DNA from: Phytoseiulus persimilis
Taxonomy: Eukaryota > Arthropoda > Arachnida > Mesostigmata > Phytoseiidae
DNA length: 64,000 nt
Reading direction: 5' to 3'
Assembly (NCBI GenBank): GCA_037576195.1
Contig: CM075103.1
Coordinates: forward strand, 34,432,723-34,496,722
The translations under genes and the position numbers were made by a program. This document shows, in pieces, positions 1-11,480 of this stretch (within the stretch, counting starts at the first letter, position 1; the number at the start of each line of letters is the position of its first letter). The notes beneath the pieces were generated by a model. That model worked only from the letters and a program-made list of their open reading frames with translations, did not search any database and was not told where the DNA came from.

Positions 1-570
1 GCAGTTCTTTTCGAGAAGTTTGTCAAGAGGACCGCGGTGATCTCGAAGACCTGGCATGAATGCAGCGTAGTAGTTTATCATTCCCAGTGGAGCTCTGAGC
101 TCGGACACGTTCTGTGGAGCGGGCATTCTCACCACTGCCTCAATCTTTGCTTTGTCCGGCCTTCTTCCTTCACTGGAAATCATCTGTCCCAAGAACTTGA
201 TCTCTGTCTTAAGGAGCGAGCATTTGGAGATTTGCACGAGCAGTGTATTCGTGTCTTCGAGCCCGAGTTCAGAATACTTTTTCGGAAGTATGTGGGCATC
301 GAACTTCTGGAAGCACTCTTGATCCAGCTTCTGTATGATGAGACGAACTTTGGCGGCATCATCTAGTGTTGCTCCTTCGACTTGAAGTACGTTCTCGTAC
401 CGGCTACACCACAGCTCGAAAGTCAGCCCTCCATCCGGATCATATTTGAAATTCGGAATCTGTTTCACCAGGGTAGTCGTAGCTGCTACTGCCGGTGCCA
501 TATTAGCGCCTTTACTGAACTGTTCGATGACACGCTTCAGCATCGCTTCTACTGCTGCTTCACTCAACAT
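1..570 (-). mobile_element. Gypsy-type LTR retrotransposon, gag joined to RT by internal deletion (partial)
   Basis: An open frame starts at the ATG at 570 and runs off the left edge. The first ~110 codons look like gag of Ty3/gypsy elements: a proline/phenylalanine step (KQIPNFKYDPDGG), then FELWCSRYENV, then DDAAKVRLIIQKLD and HILPKKYSELGLEDT. Without a stop the frame then continues into the reverse transcriptase 'KCS' block (KCSLLKTEIKFLGQMI), followed by the connection region ending in NYYAAFMPGLRDH. In intact elements gag zinc knuckle, protease and the RT palm with YxDD lie between these two parts; here they are missing. The leading sequence TGGCGACGAAGAT at about 577-589 on the minus strand resembles the gag-proximal leader of gypsy elements. 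So this is an internally deleted copy, although the frame is preserved. The family assignment is good; the exact clade is not known. Confidence 0.8.
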
Positions 571-1163
571 TTTCCAAAGATCTTCGTCGCCACTTGATAT
601 AACCGTCTATTTACGAGGCTGCTTTCGTTATTCACGTGATCTAGTGATCCGACATCTTCATTATATATTAATGTGATGGTGATGATGATCCGCTCAGGGA
701 AGCGGCGGAGCTCTCAGCCCGCAACTGGTTCTTCACCAGACCTCCTTTTCGGCCTCGATATCAGCAGGCTATCAGACAGTGAATGACGGTTCCACGCAAA
801 AATTATCGGACGCACCTACATATGTTTATTCAACGTTCTTGAATCATAAATCGAATTATTTCGGCGGGCGACGTTCAGGAAGGAGCTGGAGGATCGACGT
901 CAAGGAATCTGCGATCTCTGGAAATGTTGCGGAGATCTATGATGTTGAACTACCCTCTCATCGCCTCGACGCTGAGTTTGAGGAGATTATTCACTTCCGC
1001 GATGTTCTGGCAATCGGGTTGCTCGACCATTGAGCACAGTGCTGTACTAAGGACTCTGTCGGAGGACCTTTTTAGCATCACGAGTGCTGTCGCCATCGCC
1101 TTTGCGATATTTTCTCCATTCTGTCCTCGCGGGACGCCTTCTCGGACGTCTGTCGCTCCTGAC
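571..1163. other. No gene recognised; probable LTR/leader then coding remnant
   Basis: The part next to 570 should hold the leader and LTR of the gypsy copy, but no second LTR is inside the window to define it. On the minus strand, a frame of about 50 codons at roughly 944-1163, ending in a stop near 944, lines up with the coding-like frame on the far side of the MITE at 1164-1602. Confidence 0.3.
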
Positions 1164-1602
1164 TAGGCATGAATTTCCGAGACTCGGAACTCGGAAAATA
1201 ATTTCCGATTCGGAAATTATCATTTGACTCGGCAACGGAGATCCATCATCAACGGACGTTCCCAACCCACCGAAATCATCCAAGAAGTAGTTTCCGACTT
1301 AGTGAGTTAGTGAGTGTTTCTTGCTCAGGCGGGACGAGTCTCACACAACCTGGGTCCTCTTCCCAGGTGTCCGTGAATGGATTCCCCGGTCAGCAACTGG
1401 CCATGACACCTCGTTAGAAAAAAAAATCATCATATCCTCCTATAGATGCTCCGTTTCCCATGCCCAAGTCGGTAACTATTTCTTGGATGATTTCGGTGGG
1501 TTGGAAACGTCCGTTGGTGATGGATATCCGTTCCCGAGTCAAATAGTAATTTCCGAGTCGGAAATTATTTTCCGAGTTCCGAGTCTCGGAAATTCATGCC
1601 TA
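1164..1602. mobile_element. hAT-type MITE with 8-bp target site duplication
   Basis: About 135 bp at the left (1164-1300) reappears as the reverse complement at the right (1468-1602), both starting TAGGCATGAATTTCCGAGAC and continuing through a GGAAATTAT-containing segment to the CCACCGAAATCATCCAAGAA block. The element is bounded by CTCCTGAC at 1156-1163 and CTCCTGAC at 1603-1610, a perfect 8-bp direct repeat of the size made by hAT transposases. It encodes no transposase. The arms are about 93-95 percent alike by eye, and the perfect duplication suggests a fairly recent insertion. It splits a coding-like minus-strand frame. Confidence 0.92.
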
Positions 1603-1630
1603 CTCCTGACATGACGAGGATGTGGACTTG

Positions 1631-2311
1631 TCAGGTCCTTTCCTCGCTGAGGTACAGCTTTTCACGGTCACAGCAATCGGTGACGGTTTCCTGGCATGAC
1701 GACCACATTCCAAAGGCACCGATATCCCCTAGCTCTTCCCACATGCGGACGCCGTCCCTTAGTGGGGCTAGGGTCTTATCGCCAACGGCGATTATCGACT
1801 TCTGTGAGGGTTTTGCTTCCACCGTGGGAGGTGGTTCCGTCATCATAGGCTGCTCCTGCTGGCGCAGTATGACGACGTCTTCTTCCATCCTCTTGATTGT
1901 GGCTCTAGCATCTTTGAGATCTTTTTCAAGTTGGCTTCTGAGCCCATTCGCCTTCTCGAGTTTCTCTTCTAGCTGATCTGTTTTCTTCTGGCCTACCTCC
2001 TCGGCGGTTTCGAGAGCACGTGCTGCTAAGCTGTGGCTCGTCGATTCCAGTTCCGATTCGTTGACCCTGTCCCGTAGTTCGCTGACATACTTGTGGACCG
2101 ATCCGCAGGCACAGCAGTCTCCAATAATGAAGGTTCTGTTTGCTTCTGCGACGCACTTCAAGCATAGCGCGACCACCGGCTGGTGGTGTCGCGATGGTCT
2201 CGGGTGATCCCGCAATGTGCTATGTGGAAACTGTACAAAAAACACAAGAAACATAACACACACTGGGTTGTCACTTCCTGGGGCGCTTAACCTACTCCTT
2301 CTGGAGATCAC
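1631..2311 (-). CDS. Coiled-coil protein with N-terminal cysteine cluster (possibly transposon-derived)
   Basis: A 226-codon open frame. Residues 1-45 are low-complexity and hydrophobic and may be intronic: a good acceptor (TTTTTTGTACAG) on the minus strand would start an exon at 2230. After it comes a cysteine cluster, CLKC then CCACGSVHKY, with the spacing of a small zinc-binding module. A long charged heptad-like segment follows (LEEKLEKANGLRSQLEKDLK), surely a coiled coil, then a proline-rich stretch and a C-terminal part ending at 1631. Beyond the stop and the inserted MITE the same strand stays coding-like to about 944. The architecture (zinc module plus coiled coil) is seen both in cellular proteins and in ORF1/gag proteins of retroelements. 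I do not recognise the family. Confidence 0.45.
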   Translation of the reverse strand: MISRRSRLSAPGSDNPVCVMFLVFFVQFPHSTLRDHPRPSRHHQPVVALCLKCVAEANRTFIIGDCCACGSVHKYVSELRDRVNESELESTSHSLAARALETAEEVGQKKTDQLEEKLEKANGLRSQLEKDLKDARATIKRMEEDVVILRQQEQPMMTEPPPTVEAKPSQKSIIAVGDKTLAPLRDGVRMWEELGDIGAFGMWSSCQETVTDCCDREKLYLSEERT

Positions 2312-4362
2312 TGGTGATTTTCACCGGAAACCGCACTAGTTTCGCGAGGAAAGAACGCTTTTTCCCCCAGTCGAGTTGAGATCCGACTGTTGTCGTCTGC
2401 TAGCTGACGACAACATTTGCATTTTCTCCAAAAACATGACCGTATCACAGTCCCGGCGATCAGCTAATGAATGCATTCCTGCAGACGGAAACTGAGCGCG
2501 CTGAATCCGAATTTCGGAGGGTTCTGTGAGACACCCACTCATTCGCCGAGTGTCGCCATGATATTCATACCGGGAGTCAAATTACGAGGACGAAATTCAT
2601 CCGCGGGCCACGAATGGAAATTGGATGCCTCCGTCCTATGTTTCGGAGACTTTCTACACCGCTAAATCCCTTGGAGACCCGAATCTGACGAAATACTGAG
2701 GAACTTGGGAGTTTGGGCCCCGTTTCAGACACTCGATTTGCCCCGCCTGCGAATTTGCTGCATCTCGGTTGCATTCGAGTGTGAAAGCCGTGACGTCGGG
2801 AGAAAGGCGCGCCGAGAGCTGCCTCATCCTTGTAGGCGAGGAATACAAGCAAGCTCCCCTCAATGAGAACCGGCCGCTCGCCGCCAAGCGTCCATCAGCC
2901 TGGACTGTGAGTCTGGCCCACGCGGACTTTTTGTCGAATGGGATTCATGGAATATCTGGGGTAAAGAGTACGGGAGTCCTTTCGAACGTGAAAATTCCGT
3001 CAGCGAGCGCCAAGACAACTCGAAGACCTGGATCGTTCCTTGGAGAGTGACTTCACTCGTTGGACGCCGGAGTCGAGCGTGTTGTGAACGGAAAGCTGGG
3101 AACAGCATTTGTACTTCGAAAGTTGGCGAAGTCTAACAATTTTCATCGATTTCGCTCTATCCTGAATAGAATAGGAAGAGAAACATTTGTACTCGGACTT
3201 CGAGATTGTGGTAGCTTGACGGAAACTGCAGGTAGAGAGTGATCTTCCTGTTTCATGGCAGCTCGAATTATAACTCAGTCCGCCGGATGGAAATGATCTA
3301 TATCGCGGTCACTGGAAGGCATTTCTATCAGGGGCAGAAGCTTTCTTTCTCCATGCTCAGTTCGGATTTCAGATCATACGGAAAAAGAAGCCTCCAGAGC
3401 GCCTCGAATTTCTCTGCTCAGGACAGATGGCTGCAACCTACTGCTGATATGGCTCAGCTAGGTGTACGAACATCTTCTTCGTCATTGCTCGGAATGAGTT
3501 TCTCGTGGCGCTTCCCTCTTGAGTATTGCATTTTGACTTGATAGAGAATTAGAGATTAGAGTAAAGATAAAGACAGTTGAAGACATAGAATCAGGACATG
3601 CAGAAGAGTGGACCCAAGCGGAACAAACGGACCGCGGAGGAAAGCATTGGATTCGAGTCTGTAGAGTGGAACTTCCTTGCTTGCCGCCTAGAGAATACCT
3701 GTCTGAGCTATCCGTTCACCAGGGCCTGGCAAGCGTCATGCCTCCCGCCTAGGAACTATATGTCTGAACTTTCGGCTAACTTAGGCCCAGCAAGCGCCTG
3801 GCTTGCCGCTCAGAAACTGCTTATCCAGAATGAAGAAGAGGAAAAGCTCCGGAGAACGAAGAAGCTCTAATGACCAGGAAGATCCCCAGAAAGACCAGGG
3901 ATAGGACTGAAGAGTAGGGAAAATAAGCAATGAAGCTCAACTCATGAAATGTCGCAAGGGACTCACTAGAAACGCTGCTCTCGGAGATCGCACACAAGAG
4001 AAACTGTCTCAAAGCGCGCGTAAAGGAACCGTTAGCCACGGTGGCTGCCCTTCCCCTTCAAGTTAGCGTTGCACTTCGATCGGTGAATTCCCATCTACTC
4101 GCGGGAAAAGGCGACCGAATCTCATTGCGAAAAAGGCTGCGCTGATGCTCGGTGTAACGAGACATTTGTGTGTCTGTTTGCGAGTACTTCGACGGGCCCG
4201 TAGGCGCTTAGCCGAAGTACTCTGCCTGCCCCGAAGGTGCCTGGCCGGTCCGTACTACAGAACCGTCGGAATTCATAGCTGGCGCGCTCTCTCCCTCCCA
4301 AAAGAATGCGTCCATCAGCCTTGCTCCGGGACTGTGATCGTCAATCGTCACCCCGTTCAACG
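2312..4362. other. No gene recognised; short diverged tandem repeat
   Basis: Only short frames without recognisable domains. Around 3675-3830 a unit of about 65 bp containing the pattern 'TTGCCGCCTAG..A' occurs roughly 2.5 times (CTTGCTTGCCGCCTAG, CATGCCTCCCGCCTAG, GGCTTGCCGCTCAG), which creates a 90-codon frame at 3598-3870 that I regard as repeat-derived. Confidence 0.3.
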
Positions 4363-6892
4363 GGTATAGGAACTTTGCCCGCAGTGTTTACTATATGAAC
4401 GCGTTTTCAGAGAGAGCGGCCTCCGCCAGCTTGGCGGTCTGCTACGGGAACGCCGAGAGCTGTTGCTGGGAGACCGCGACGACAGCGGGGAGTCTAGCGG
4501 GGCTACCGAGCATTTCAAGCAAGATCCAGGCGCGGAACAGCGAGGAGAGCTGGGATGGTTCGCCGGGGAATGATGAAATTTCCAAAGATTCCATGGTTTA
4601 CACATGATCCATCGTCAACAATGTCAGTTCAGATGGCGAGGAGTCGATACGCAAGGTGAACGGCAGAACATTGGGCCAGGCTCAATACAAGGAGAAGAAG
4701 TCCACAGCGAGACGCATTTAGTGATTCTCATCTCGGACAGGACACAGTGGGATGAAACTCCCCGGAACCTCTGGTCTTCGGCGGTTGAAGACCTAAGAAC
4801 TCCGTGGCCGTGAGGCCTCCTCGGCACTGAAGCGGATGCGCCATGTGCAGAGTAATGACTCAGTCGGTTTTTCGCGTCTCCCTCTGAAACGTTCCTCCAA
4901 TCGTTGCGCTTCGCCGTCGCCCCTCCATCATCGCATCGGAACTCACTCGGCACTCATGTGCTCGGCACAGAAAACCTGGAAGTTGGGGAGTGCGAATACA
5001 CTCTCAAAATCGGTTCTGTGCAATGCTGAAGAGGAGACCCGTTTCGGCCCGCGGGCCGCACCAAGTTGCCCACTCCTGGAATGAATACTTGCTTGCCAAT
5101 CCTCTCTTCAAGTCTCGACGTCGTTGTCCTGATCCTATCCCGAGACACTTCATTGGCGCAGTCGGCGCAATTGCAATCGTTGGCGCAATCGTAATTCTTG
5201 AAACTGCGCGAGGATTTCGGGAACGAGAATCCGACTTCAAAGCTCCCGATCGGCGGAATGGTTGCCGAACGATCATGATTTGTTCCTGGAAGTGAGCCGG
5301 CGTGCGGGCGAGCGGCGGACCAAGGGAGTCGTCTGCGAGTTTTACAAAACGATGACTCCAGAAATGAGTCGATGCCTCCATTTTTGAGTTTTTGGCCGCG
5401 TGAGCTTCATCGACATGCTGATGTGAGCTCGGGCGGAGTAGTTTGTTGAAGGTACCGCGCGCTTACGATCCCAGCCTCACTTTCCTGCCGAAAACCTCGT
5501 GTGCCCCGGCACGTAATGGTCATATTGGTCTCGGAATCACCCCTCCAGCTTTTGAAAAGTATGGTCAGATTGGACCCGGAATCACTCCTCCAGAGTTGAA
5601 AAGTAATGGTCAGATTGGTCTCAGAATCACCCCTCCGGAGTTGGAAAGTAATGGCCAGATTGGTCTCGGAGAGATAGCGCGCTTTGAATAGGGAGTATAC
5701 CACGGCCGCCACAAGTGAGCCGCAACCTATCGTGCGAGTCCCGTTCGCACACTCGCAATAATGACGTTTGGTTGCTGCATGACTCATTCCAGGCACATAC
5801 TCAATGTAGAAACGTGTCCAGCAATCAGAGCCAGAAACCGCTTCTTGGACGGAAAGTGTCTTGGATGAACTCTCCCGGAATTCGAAAGTGCGTGTCATAC
5901 ACTGCCTACCGACCCCTAATCATCTTCTCCCTCTGAGACCTAGAGACGAACCTCCTCATTACCAACCCTCATCCCTTGTGAAAGTACACGGATTCTCAAT
6001 TGTGATTCGCCCCGCTGTCGTCGCGGTCTCCCAGCAACAGCTCTCACCGTGCCAGTAGCAGACCGCTAAGCTGGCGGAGGCCGCTCTCTCTGAAAATGCG
6101 TTCATATAGTAAACACTGCGGGCAAAGTTCCTATACCCCTTAGGGGTACGGTGAGAGCTGTTGCTGGGACACCGCGACGACAGCGGGGAGTCTAGCGGGG
6201 CCACCGAGCATTTCAAGCAAGATCCAGGCGCGGAACAGCGAGGAGAGCTGGGATGGTTCGCCGGGGAATGATGAAATTTCCAAAGATTCCATGGTTCACA
6301 CATGATCCTTCGTCAACAATGTCAGTTCAGATGGCGAGGAGTCGATACGCAAGGTGAACAGCAGAACATTGGGTCAGGCTCAATACAAGGAGAAGAAGTC
6401 CACAGCGAGACGCATTGAGTGATTCTCATCTCGGACAGGACACAGTGGGATGAAACTCCACGGAACCTCTGGTCTTCGGCGGTTGAAGACCGAAGAACTC
6501 CGTGGCCGTGAGGCCTCCTCGGCACTGAAGCGGATCCGCCATGTGCAGAGTAGTGACTCAGTCGGTTTTTCGCGTCTCCCTCGGAAACGTTCGCTTCCTG
6601 GACGGAAAGTGTCTTGGATGAACTCTCCCGGAATTCGAAAATGCGTGTCATACACTGCCTACCGACCCCTAATCATCTTCTCCCTCTGAAACCTAGAGCC
6701 GAACCTCCTCATTACCAACCCTCATCCCTTGTGAAAGTACACGGATTCTCAATTGTGTTTCGCCCCGCTGTCGTCGCGGTCTCCCAGCAACAGCTCTCAC
6801 CGTGCCAGTAGCAGACCGCCAAGCTGGCGGAGGCCGCTCTCTCTGAAAATGCGTTCATATAGTAAACACTGCGGGCAAAGTTCCTATACCCC
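4363..6892. mobile_element. Composite inverted-repeat (foldback-like) element with internal duplication and 45-bp repeats
   Basis: The left end GGGTATAGGAACTTTGCCCG (from 4362) and about 125 bp after it are inverted at 6009-6139 and again at 6765-6892. Two modules are repeated directly: a block at about 4451-4894 recurs at 6151-6592, and a block at 5838-6139 recurs at 6593-6892, each copy nearly identical. The order is therefore B - unique - A - B' - A'. The unique part (4895-5837) contains four copies of the 45-bp repeat of the large arrays (5519-5678). No transposase is visible. The near-identity of the copies says the duplication is recent; whether the whole is one element or a nested insertion is not settled. 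Confidence 0.75.
5519..5678 (+). repeat. Four diverged copies of the 45-bp repeat inside the inverted-repeat element
   Basis: Each copy carries GGAATCACCCCTCCAG-like and AGTAATGGCCAGATTGG-like blocks at 45-bp spacing, in the same orientation as the main arrays at 17.8-23.9 and 38.0-40.0 kb. Confidence 0.9.
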
Positions 6893-7100
6893 AGGCTAAG
6901 AGGAGCAGACGCATCCCGCTGCCTCTCTGTCGGGGTTTTGAGTCCTTTATGGAGGTAGAACCAAAATAAAATAAAAATTGTTTCTTCTAAGCTTGAGGTC
7001 GTTGTGTTCATTAACTCGAGATATAACGTCATGGTCAGAGAACTTAGGATGTGATTATATCTGTTGTTCAGGATTGAGGGTACCCAGCATGTTTTTACAT
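6893..7100. other. Spacer without recognised feature
   Basis: Lies between the inverted-repeat element and the coiled-coil frame; no reading frame or repeat stands out. Confidence 0.2.
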
Positions 7101-7112
7101 CGTCGAAGGGGT

Positions 7113-7850
7113 TCAGAAAGAACCGCTGTGACTGCTAGAACTGGACTCCGGCCAGTCGAGTGGTTGAGCGCGTTTCAGCTCAATTCTTGTTTTGAGGAGC
7201 TGTGTTTTCAGCTCGTAATTCTCGTTGAGGAGATCGAGTATTCGTTGTCGATCTTTGGAGTTACTTTCGGATTGTATTTTGTTGAGGGTCTCGAGTTGCT
7301 CAATGTGATCAGTGTGATCACACAAGTATTTGGAGGCTGTGATTCCTCTAGCTCGTTTTCGAGGCGGGCAATTTTCTTCTCATAGAATGCGCGTCCGTCA
7401 TGCCAGTTTCCTCTGTCTCGATCACAGAGGCGCTGTTTAGCTTCTGATTCAGCGCGAAGATCGTGGATCTTTTGTTTGAGCACGCGGATCTCTGTCTCAG
7501 CGAGCTCAAGTTGACGAGCTTCTTCTGACACAACGGGGTCATCCGCACCGGTCGGGATGGACGGACTGTAGACTTCCTAGTCTAGATAGTCGGTATTTGT
7601 TGATGCAGGCCGCGCGTCGTTGGGCGCAGGCTCTTTGGAAATTTCCCCTGGAAAAGTTTGCAGTTGTCGTTGCAGGCATTCGATTTTGCGTTCGAGATCA
7701 GAGATTCTGCTCTGATTCGCGGCGAACTCCACAAGTAGTGTTTCGGCATATTCTGCTGATCCAAGTGTGGGAGCCGCCAGCCTAGCGCGGCGTGCCGCGT
7801 TGTGGAGTAATTTAGCTTCCCCGTTGAAGCTAGGCGCGATTGCCTTGTCT
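7113..7850 (-). pseudogene. Degenerate coiled-coil protein gene (gag-like?)
   Basis: Translated on the minus strand from about 7850, one frame reads through AETLLVEFAANQSRISDLER and LQRQLQTFPGEISKEP to a TAG near 7577, then continues in the same frame through EEARQLELAETEIRVLKQKI to KIARLENELEE. Near 7340 the coding-like frame shifts and continues as DHIEQLETLNKIQSESNSKD and LKTQLLKTRIELKRAQ to the stop at 7113. The whole is strongly heptad-like. One stop and one frame change over some 240 codons point to a decayed gene or, less likely, to a gene with tiny introns. Coiled-coil N-termini of this kind occur in retrotransposon gag/ORF1 proteins; no zinc knuckle is visible. Confidence 0.5.
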
Positions 7851-8753
7851 ATAGTAGAACCTGGACTGCTCGTCCATTAGGGGCCAGAGCCGGTCTTACG
7901 CCTTCTGAGAAACATCGCGTGGGACACGATGTAAATCTTGGAGTTCTAGTACGTGAATCCAGAACGGTGACTGTTTGGGCATAGTGCAGGTTAGCTGGGA
8001 TTGGGAAGCCAAGCGAAGGAATGCGAGCGGGCGATGTGAACTGCGTCCAAGGAACCAAGGGAAAACACGAGAGACCTGAAGGTGTACATAAGGTTAATAC
8101 TGTGATATGATCCCATGTTGAAGGGAATCATGCGGGAGAAGTGGAAGAAGTGAACACAGGCGAAAGAAGTGCTCCGAGAAACAGAGAGAGAGGAAAGATG
8201 CGTATCACCCACGCACAGCACAACTAGGTGCTTCCTGTTTGGATACGTCGCAGATTCGAATGGTCGAAAACCGATCAGTGTTCGGAGACGCTCGAAGATT
8301 GCTTAGTGGCGCGGGTTCGTCAGACCGTCACTGAGATTCTCTGTCGTCGGAATATATCGATATTCGACTTGTTTACGTTCGTGTAGTTGACGAATGAAGA
8401 AAAATCTCGTGGGCATGTGTTTCGTACGCTTGTGGAATACTGGATTCTTCTGTGAGCTATATCGCTCCAATATTGTCCACGAAGATCACTGGACGAACAG
8501 CGAAATTCTTGGAAGAGTTATCCAAGCCAGAGAACGCACTTTGATCAGTCGGTGACCGCTATGAACTCACTCTCCGTGGAGGACAATTAGACTGAGCATT
8601 GCTCCTGGGATGACCTTAGAAGTGGACCGTCGGCAAGTGTGACAAGTGAGCCACTTACCAAGCGTCGGGTCCGTTTACAAGCAGCGAAGTCGGCGTCCGA
8701 ATTGAGTTTAGGCGTTTCATCTAGCGGAGTGGAAGAGCTTCCGGAGTAAACGA
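7851..8753. other. No feature recognised
   Basis: Short frames only, none with a recognisable motif on either strand. Confidence 0.2.
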
Positions 8754-9080
8754 TTAACAGGTTGGGTGTTCTGTCTCGGGGGTAAAGCTTCGTTCTGAAT
8801 CGTTTTCATGGAAGATAGCTAAGAAATCCATGCAACAGACATCCGGTCGCTTACAGATGAATAAGAGCATAAGGACGCCAAGGAATCGGCGATGAGGTCG
8901 ATGTTGTGCGGGAGTGTCAGCTGTAGTCTCAATGTCGTATGCTGCCGAGTCTGCAGGTATAGGAATAGGACGACAGTTCTCAAGGTTGAACCTTTTCAGA
9001 ATAGTTTGATGTACTCGTACTGGTCTGGCCAGATGTCTTCCAACGTCGCTAGTGTTATCGACGCCAATGAAAGACGACAC
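8754..9080 (-). mobile_element. Ty1/copia reverse transcriptase fragment
   Basis: The 108-codon frame contains VHQTILKRFNLENCRPIPIP, matching the conserved copia step 'ILxRFxMxNCKPVxTP', and, after a diverged stretch, FLGVLMLLFICKRPDV, matching 'xxGxLMYLxxxTRPDI'. These are the C-terminal RT/connection motifs of Ty1/copia polyproteins. The upstream catalytic YVDD is not in this frame. On the same strand at 9114-9491 a further frame contains DPVKDHW and LVDSAGD, possibly the RNase H boundary of a second or rearranged copy, though it is much weaker. Confidence 0.7.
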
Positions 9081-9113
9081 GCGGCGATCGCTGCTATCTT
9101 ACCTCGCCCAAAG

Positions 9114-10044
9114 CTATGCAAAAACAGCGATAGGTCTCGTCAACAAGGTTATGCAAAGACTTCTGAGTTGTGAGGAACATCGACGATAGAGACACGTCAG
9201 GGATACAAGTGGATTCGAGAAAGAAGTGTGGATGATTAGTAGAGTGCGAATGTTCATGCAAAATGCAAATTTGGTATAATATTGCATATCTCCGGCGGAG
9301 TCAACCAAAAACGAATATTCCGGCCATCGAAGCAAAATCTCGCATAAGTAGCTCGCGAATCGTTCTTCGACGTTCGTGCAAACGCTGATCAACAGTACCC
9401 AGTGATCCTTCACTGGGTCTCCAGACCTCCCGTTGAACGCAGCGACCTCTCGAATAACCGTTTCGATCGCCGCGCCCGGCTTGAGCCACAATGAGTTGCC
9501 GCAGTCTCAAAGAGGCGACCTTCAGTAGGTGAAAACGCCGTTTTATAGTCAGAGGGTTAGGATTCGTGACATTCGGGGGAATAATCCGACCAAAATGTTT
9601 CTCCGAGTTCTAAGCTGTCGAAACTGAAATGCTTCCCGGTGGAAACGATGATCATTTGGTCCAATCGAACGAACACTAAAAAAATAGAAACTTCGGGCTT
9701 CGAAGATCATTTATTGGCCCTCGTGCGTTGCCGCCCGGCTAACGGCGCCAACTTCGAACTACAGTTACGGTTGGCCATCTCGGACCTTCCAAACTCCCAA
9801 CCAATCGTCACCCCTCTAACTGTGCAGAAAAGCCGTGACTCCCTCGTCGAAACCACGAGCTCCGAAGTTCTTCTCGTCGCAGGAAAGTTTCACGGAGATT
9901 CTGTTAAGATCACCCGCCTAACCACCCCTCACCGAGGAGACGCGCTAACCACTCAGCGGCCGTTGCTGAACCGTCAAGCTCAGTCGGAGAAACAAATATC
10001 TTCACAGTCATCGAAGACGCTGTCAATTTCCTCTCAACATCAGG
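9114..10044. other. Unassigned frames, possible further copia remnant
   Basis: The minus-strand frame 9114-9491 is weakly copia-like. The plus-strand frame 9639-10070 (143 codons, polar, serine/threonine-rich) has no recognisable motif and leads into the hAT transposase region. Confidence 0.25.
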
Positions 10045-11480
10045 GTGCCGAAAATGAAATCATCGATTAGCTTGGAGCTGGACCGTTCTGTGAGTGCTTT
10101 CGGGAATGATGTGTTCTTCTACGATGGAAACGTACTGTTCTGTAAGATCTGTACGAAAGAAGTTACGGCTGACACGAAGTTCTTGATATTGCAACATGCC
10201 AACGGTGTTCGACATAAATTTCTGTTGAGTAGAAAAAGCCAGTCCGTTACGTCCAATGTTGTGCAGCTGGTTCCGTTCCTACAAGCGTCGGGGAAAATTC
10301 GCAATTCGCCCTCGAGCTCTGCGATACTCTGCTGTGCAGCTACGTACAACCCCGGAAAGTTGACTACGAGAAATTTAGCACTTTCTCCGAGAAGTGGACA
10401 AAGCAGCCTTTCCTTTCTCAGCCACACTGCGGTTGAGTTACATCAAAAACGTGCACGAAAGCGAGCTCGAATTCATCCGGAAATGCGTGGAAGACAAACC
10501 AGTTCGGATCTCCAGCGACCAGTCTACCGATGTCGCGGGTCGATTCGTCGCGAACGTAGTGATCGGAACACTGGAAAATACTGAAGGCAGACGCTTCCTC
10601 CTCAACGTAGGGTGCCTGGAGAAAACGAACAGCTCGACGATATCGCAAGTGTTCATGAACTCGTTGACGATCTTCTGGCCAAGTGGGATTCAACATGATC
10701 AAGTGCTGTGGCTCGTTTCGGACGGCACAGGTATATATAATCTGGTTCTGCTTCAAAGGTGATATTCCCCCGAAGGCTCCATATCGCCTGCGCAGCTCAT
10801 GCGCTTCATCGTATGGCAAAAGAAGTGAGGGCGATGTTCCCCCTGGTAGGCAGACTCGTTTCAAATGGGGAGTGAGTTTTTCTCAAGTCAGCATCGCGAG
10901 CAACAGTGTTCCGTGAGATCGCTCCAAATATCTCTCCCGCCTCAGTTGTGTCTGACAAAATGTAGTCCATACTTGGTTAACGGCGGCCCTTTACTACGCC
11001 GAGCATTTCGATGCGTTCTCGTCTGGCGTCGTTTCACCCGATGAAGCTGATGCTGTGAGTATCCAGGCAGCTCAAGAAGTAATCGCAACCGACTTTCTTC
11101 GTGGAAATCTCGCATTCATTGAGGCATATTTTGGGAATGTGCCAAATGTGATCGAGCAACTCGAAAAAGAGAGCTCTCTCCGTACTGATTCCACGAATCT
11201 TTCCGAAGGAGCCCTGTGGGCCCTCGTTAACATCTCAGGTTCGTGTGGGGAGAAGTCACTACAGAAGAGTCAGTTCTTACACTCCCGAAATCCGGATTAT
11301 GACCGCGTGGGAGCGATCGCGAATGTCCTACGCGGTGCACCATCTATCGTGCACCATCTATCTAGCCTCGAGGAACTCACTCGTTCCAAGTACGCGCCTA
11401 TTACTTCGACTGACGCTGAAATGACTTTCTCGAAGTTGAAGAAACATGCTGAGCGACCGAAGGCACAACTTCACGTTCGA
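10045..11480 (+). pseudogene. hAT-like transposase, broken by frame changes
   Basis: Parts of one protein appear in order on the plus strand in changing frames. First a BED-like finger (GNVLFCKICTKEV ... QHANGVRHK, 10118-10230). Then the segment ESELEFIRKCVEDKPVRISS with the DQSTDVAGRFVANVVIG block (10456-10565), which carries the first aspartate region, and CLEKTNSSTISQVF. Then CAAHALHRMAKEV in another frame at about 10790-10830. Then HTWLTAALYYAEHFDAFSSG at 10965-11030, and the long helical region of frame 11055. The C-terminal dimerisation block APITSTDAEMTFSKLKKHAE is at 11395-11455. The order and spacing match the arthropod hAT-like family related to CGBP1 proteins. At least three frame changes show it is not functional. 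Confidence 0.8.
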
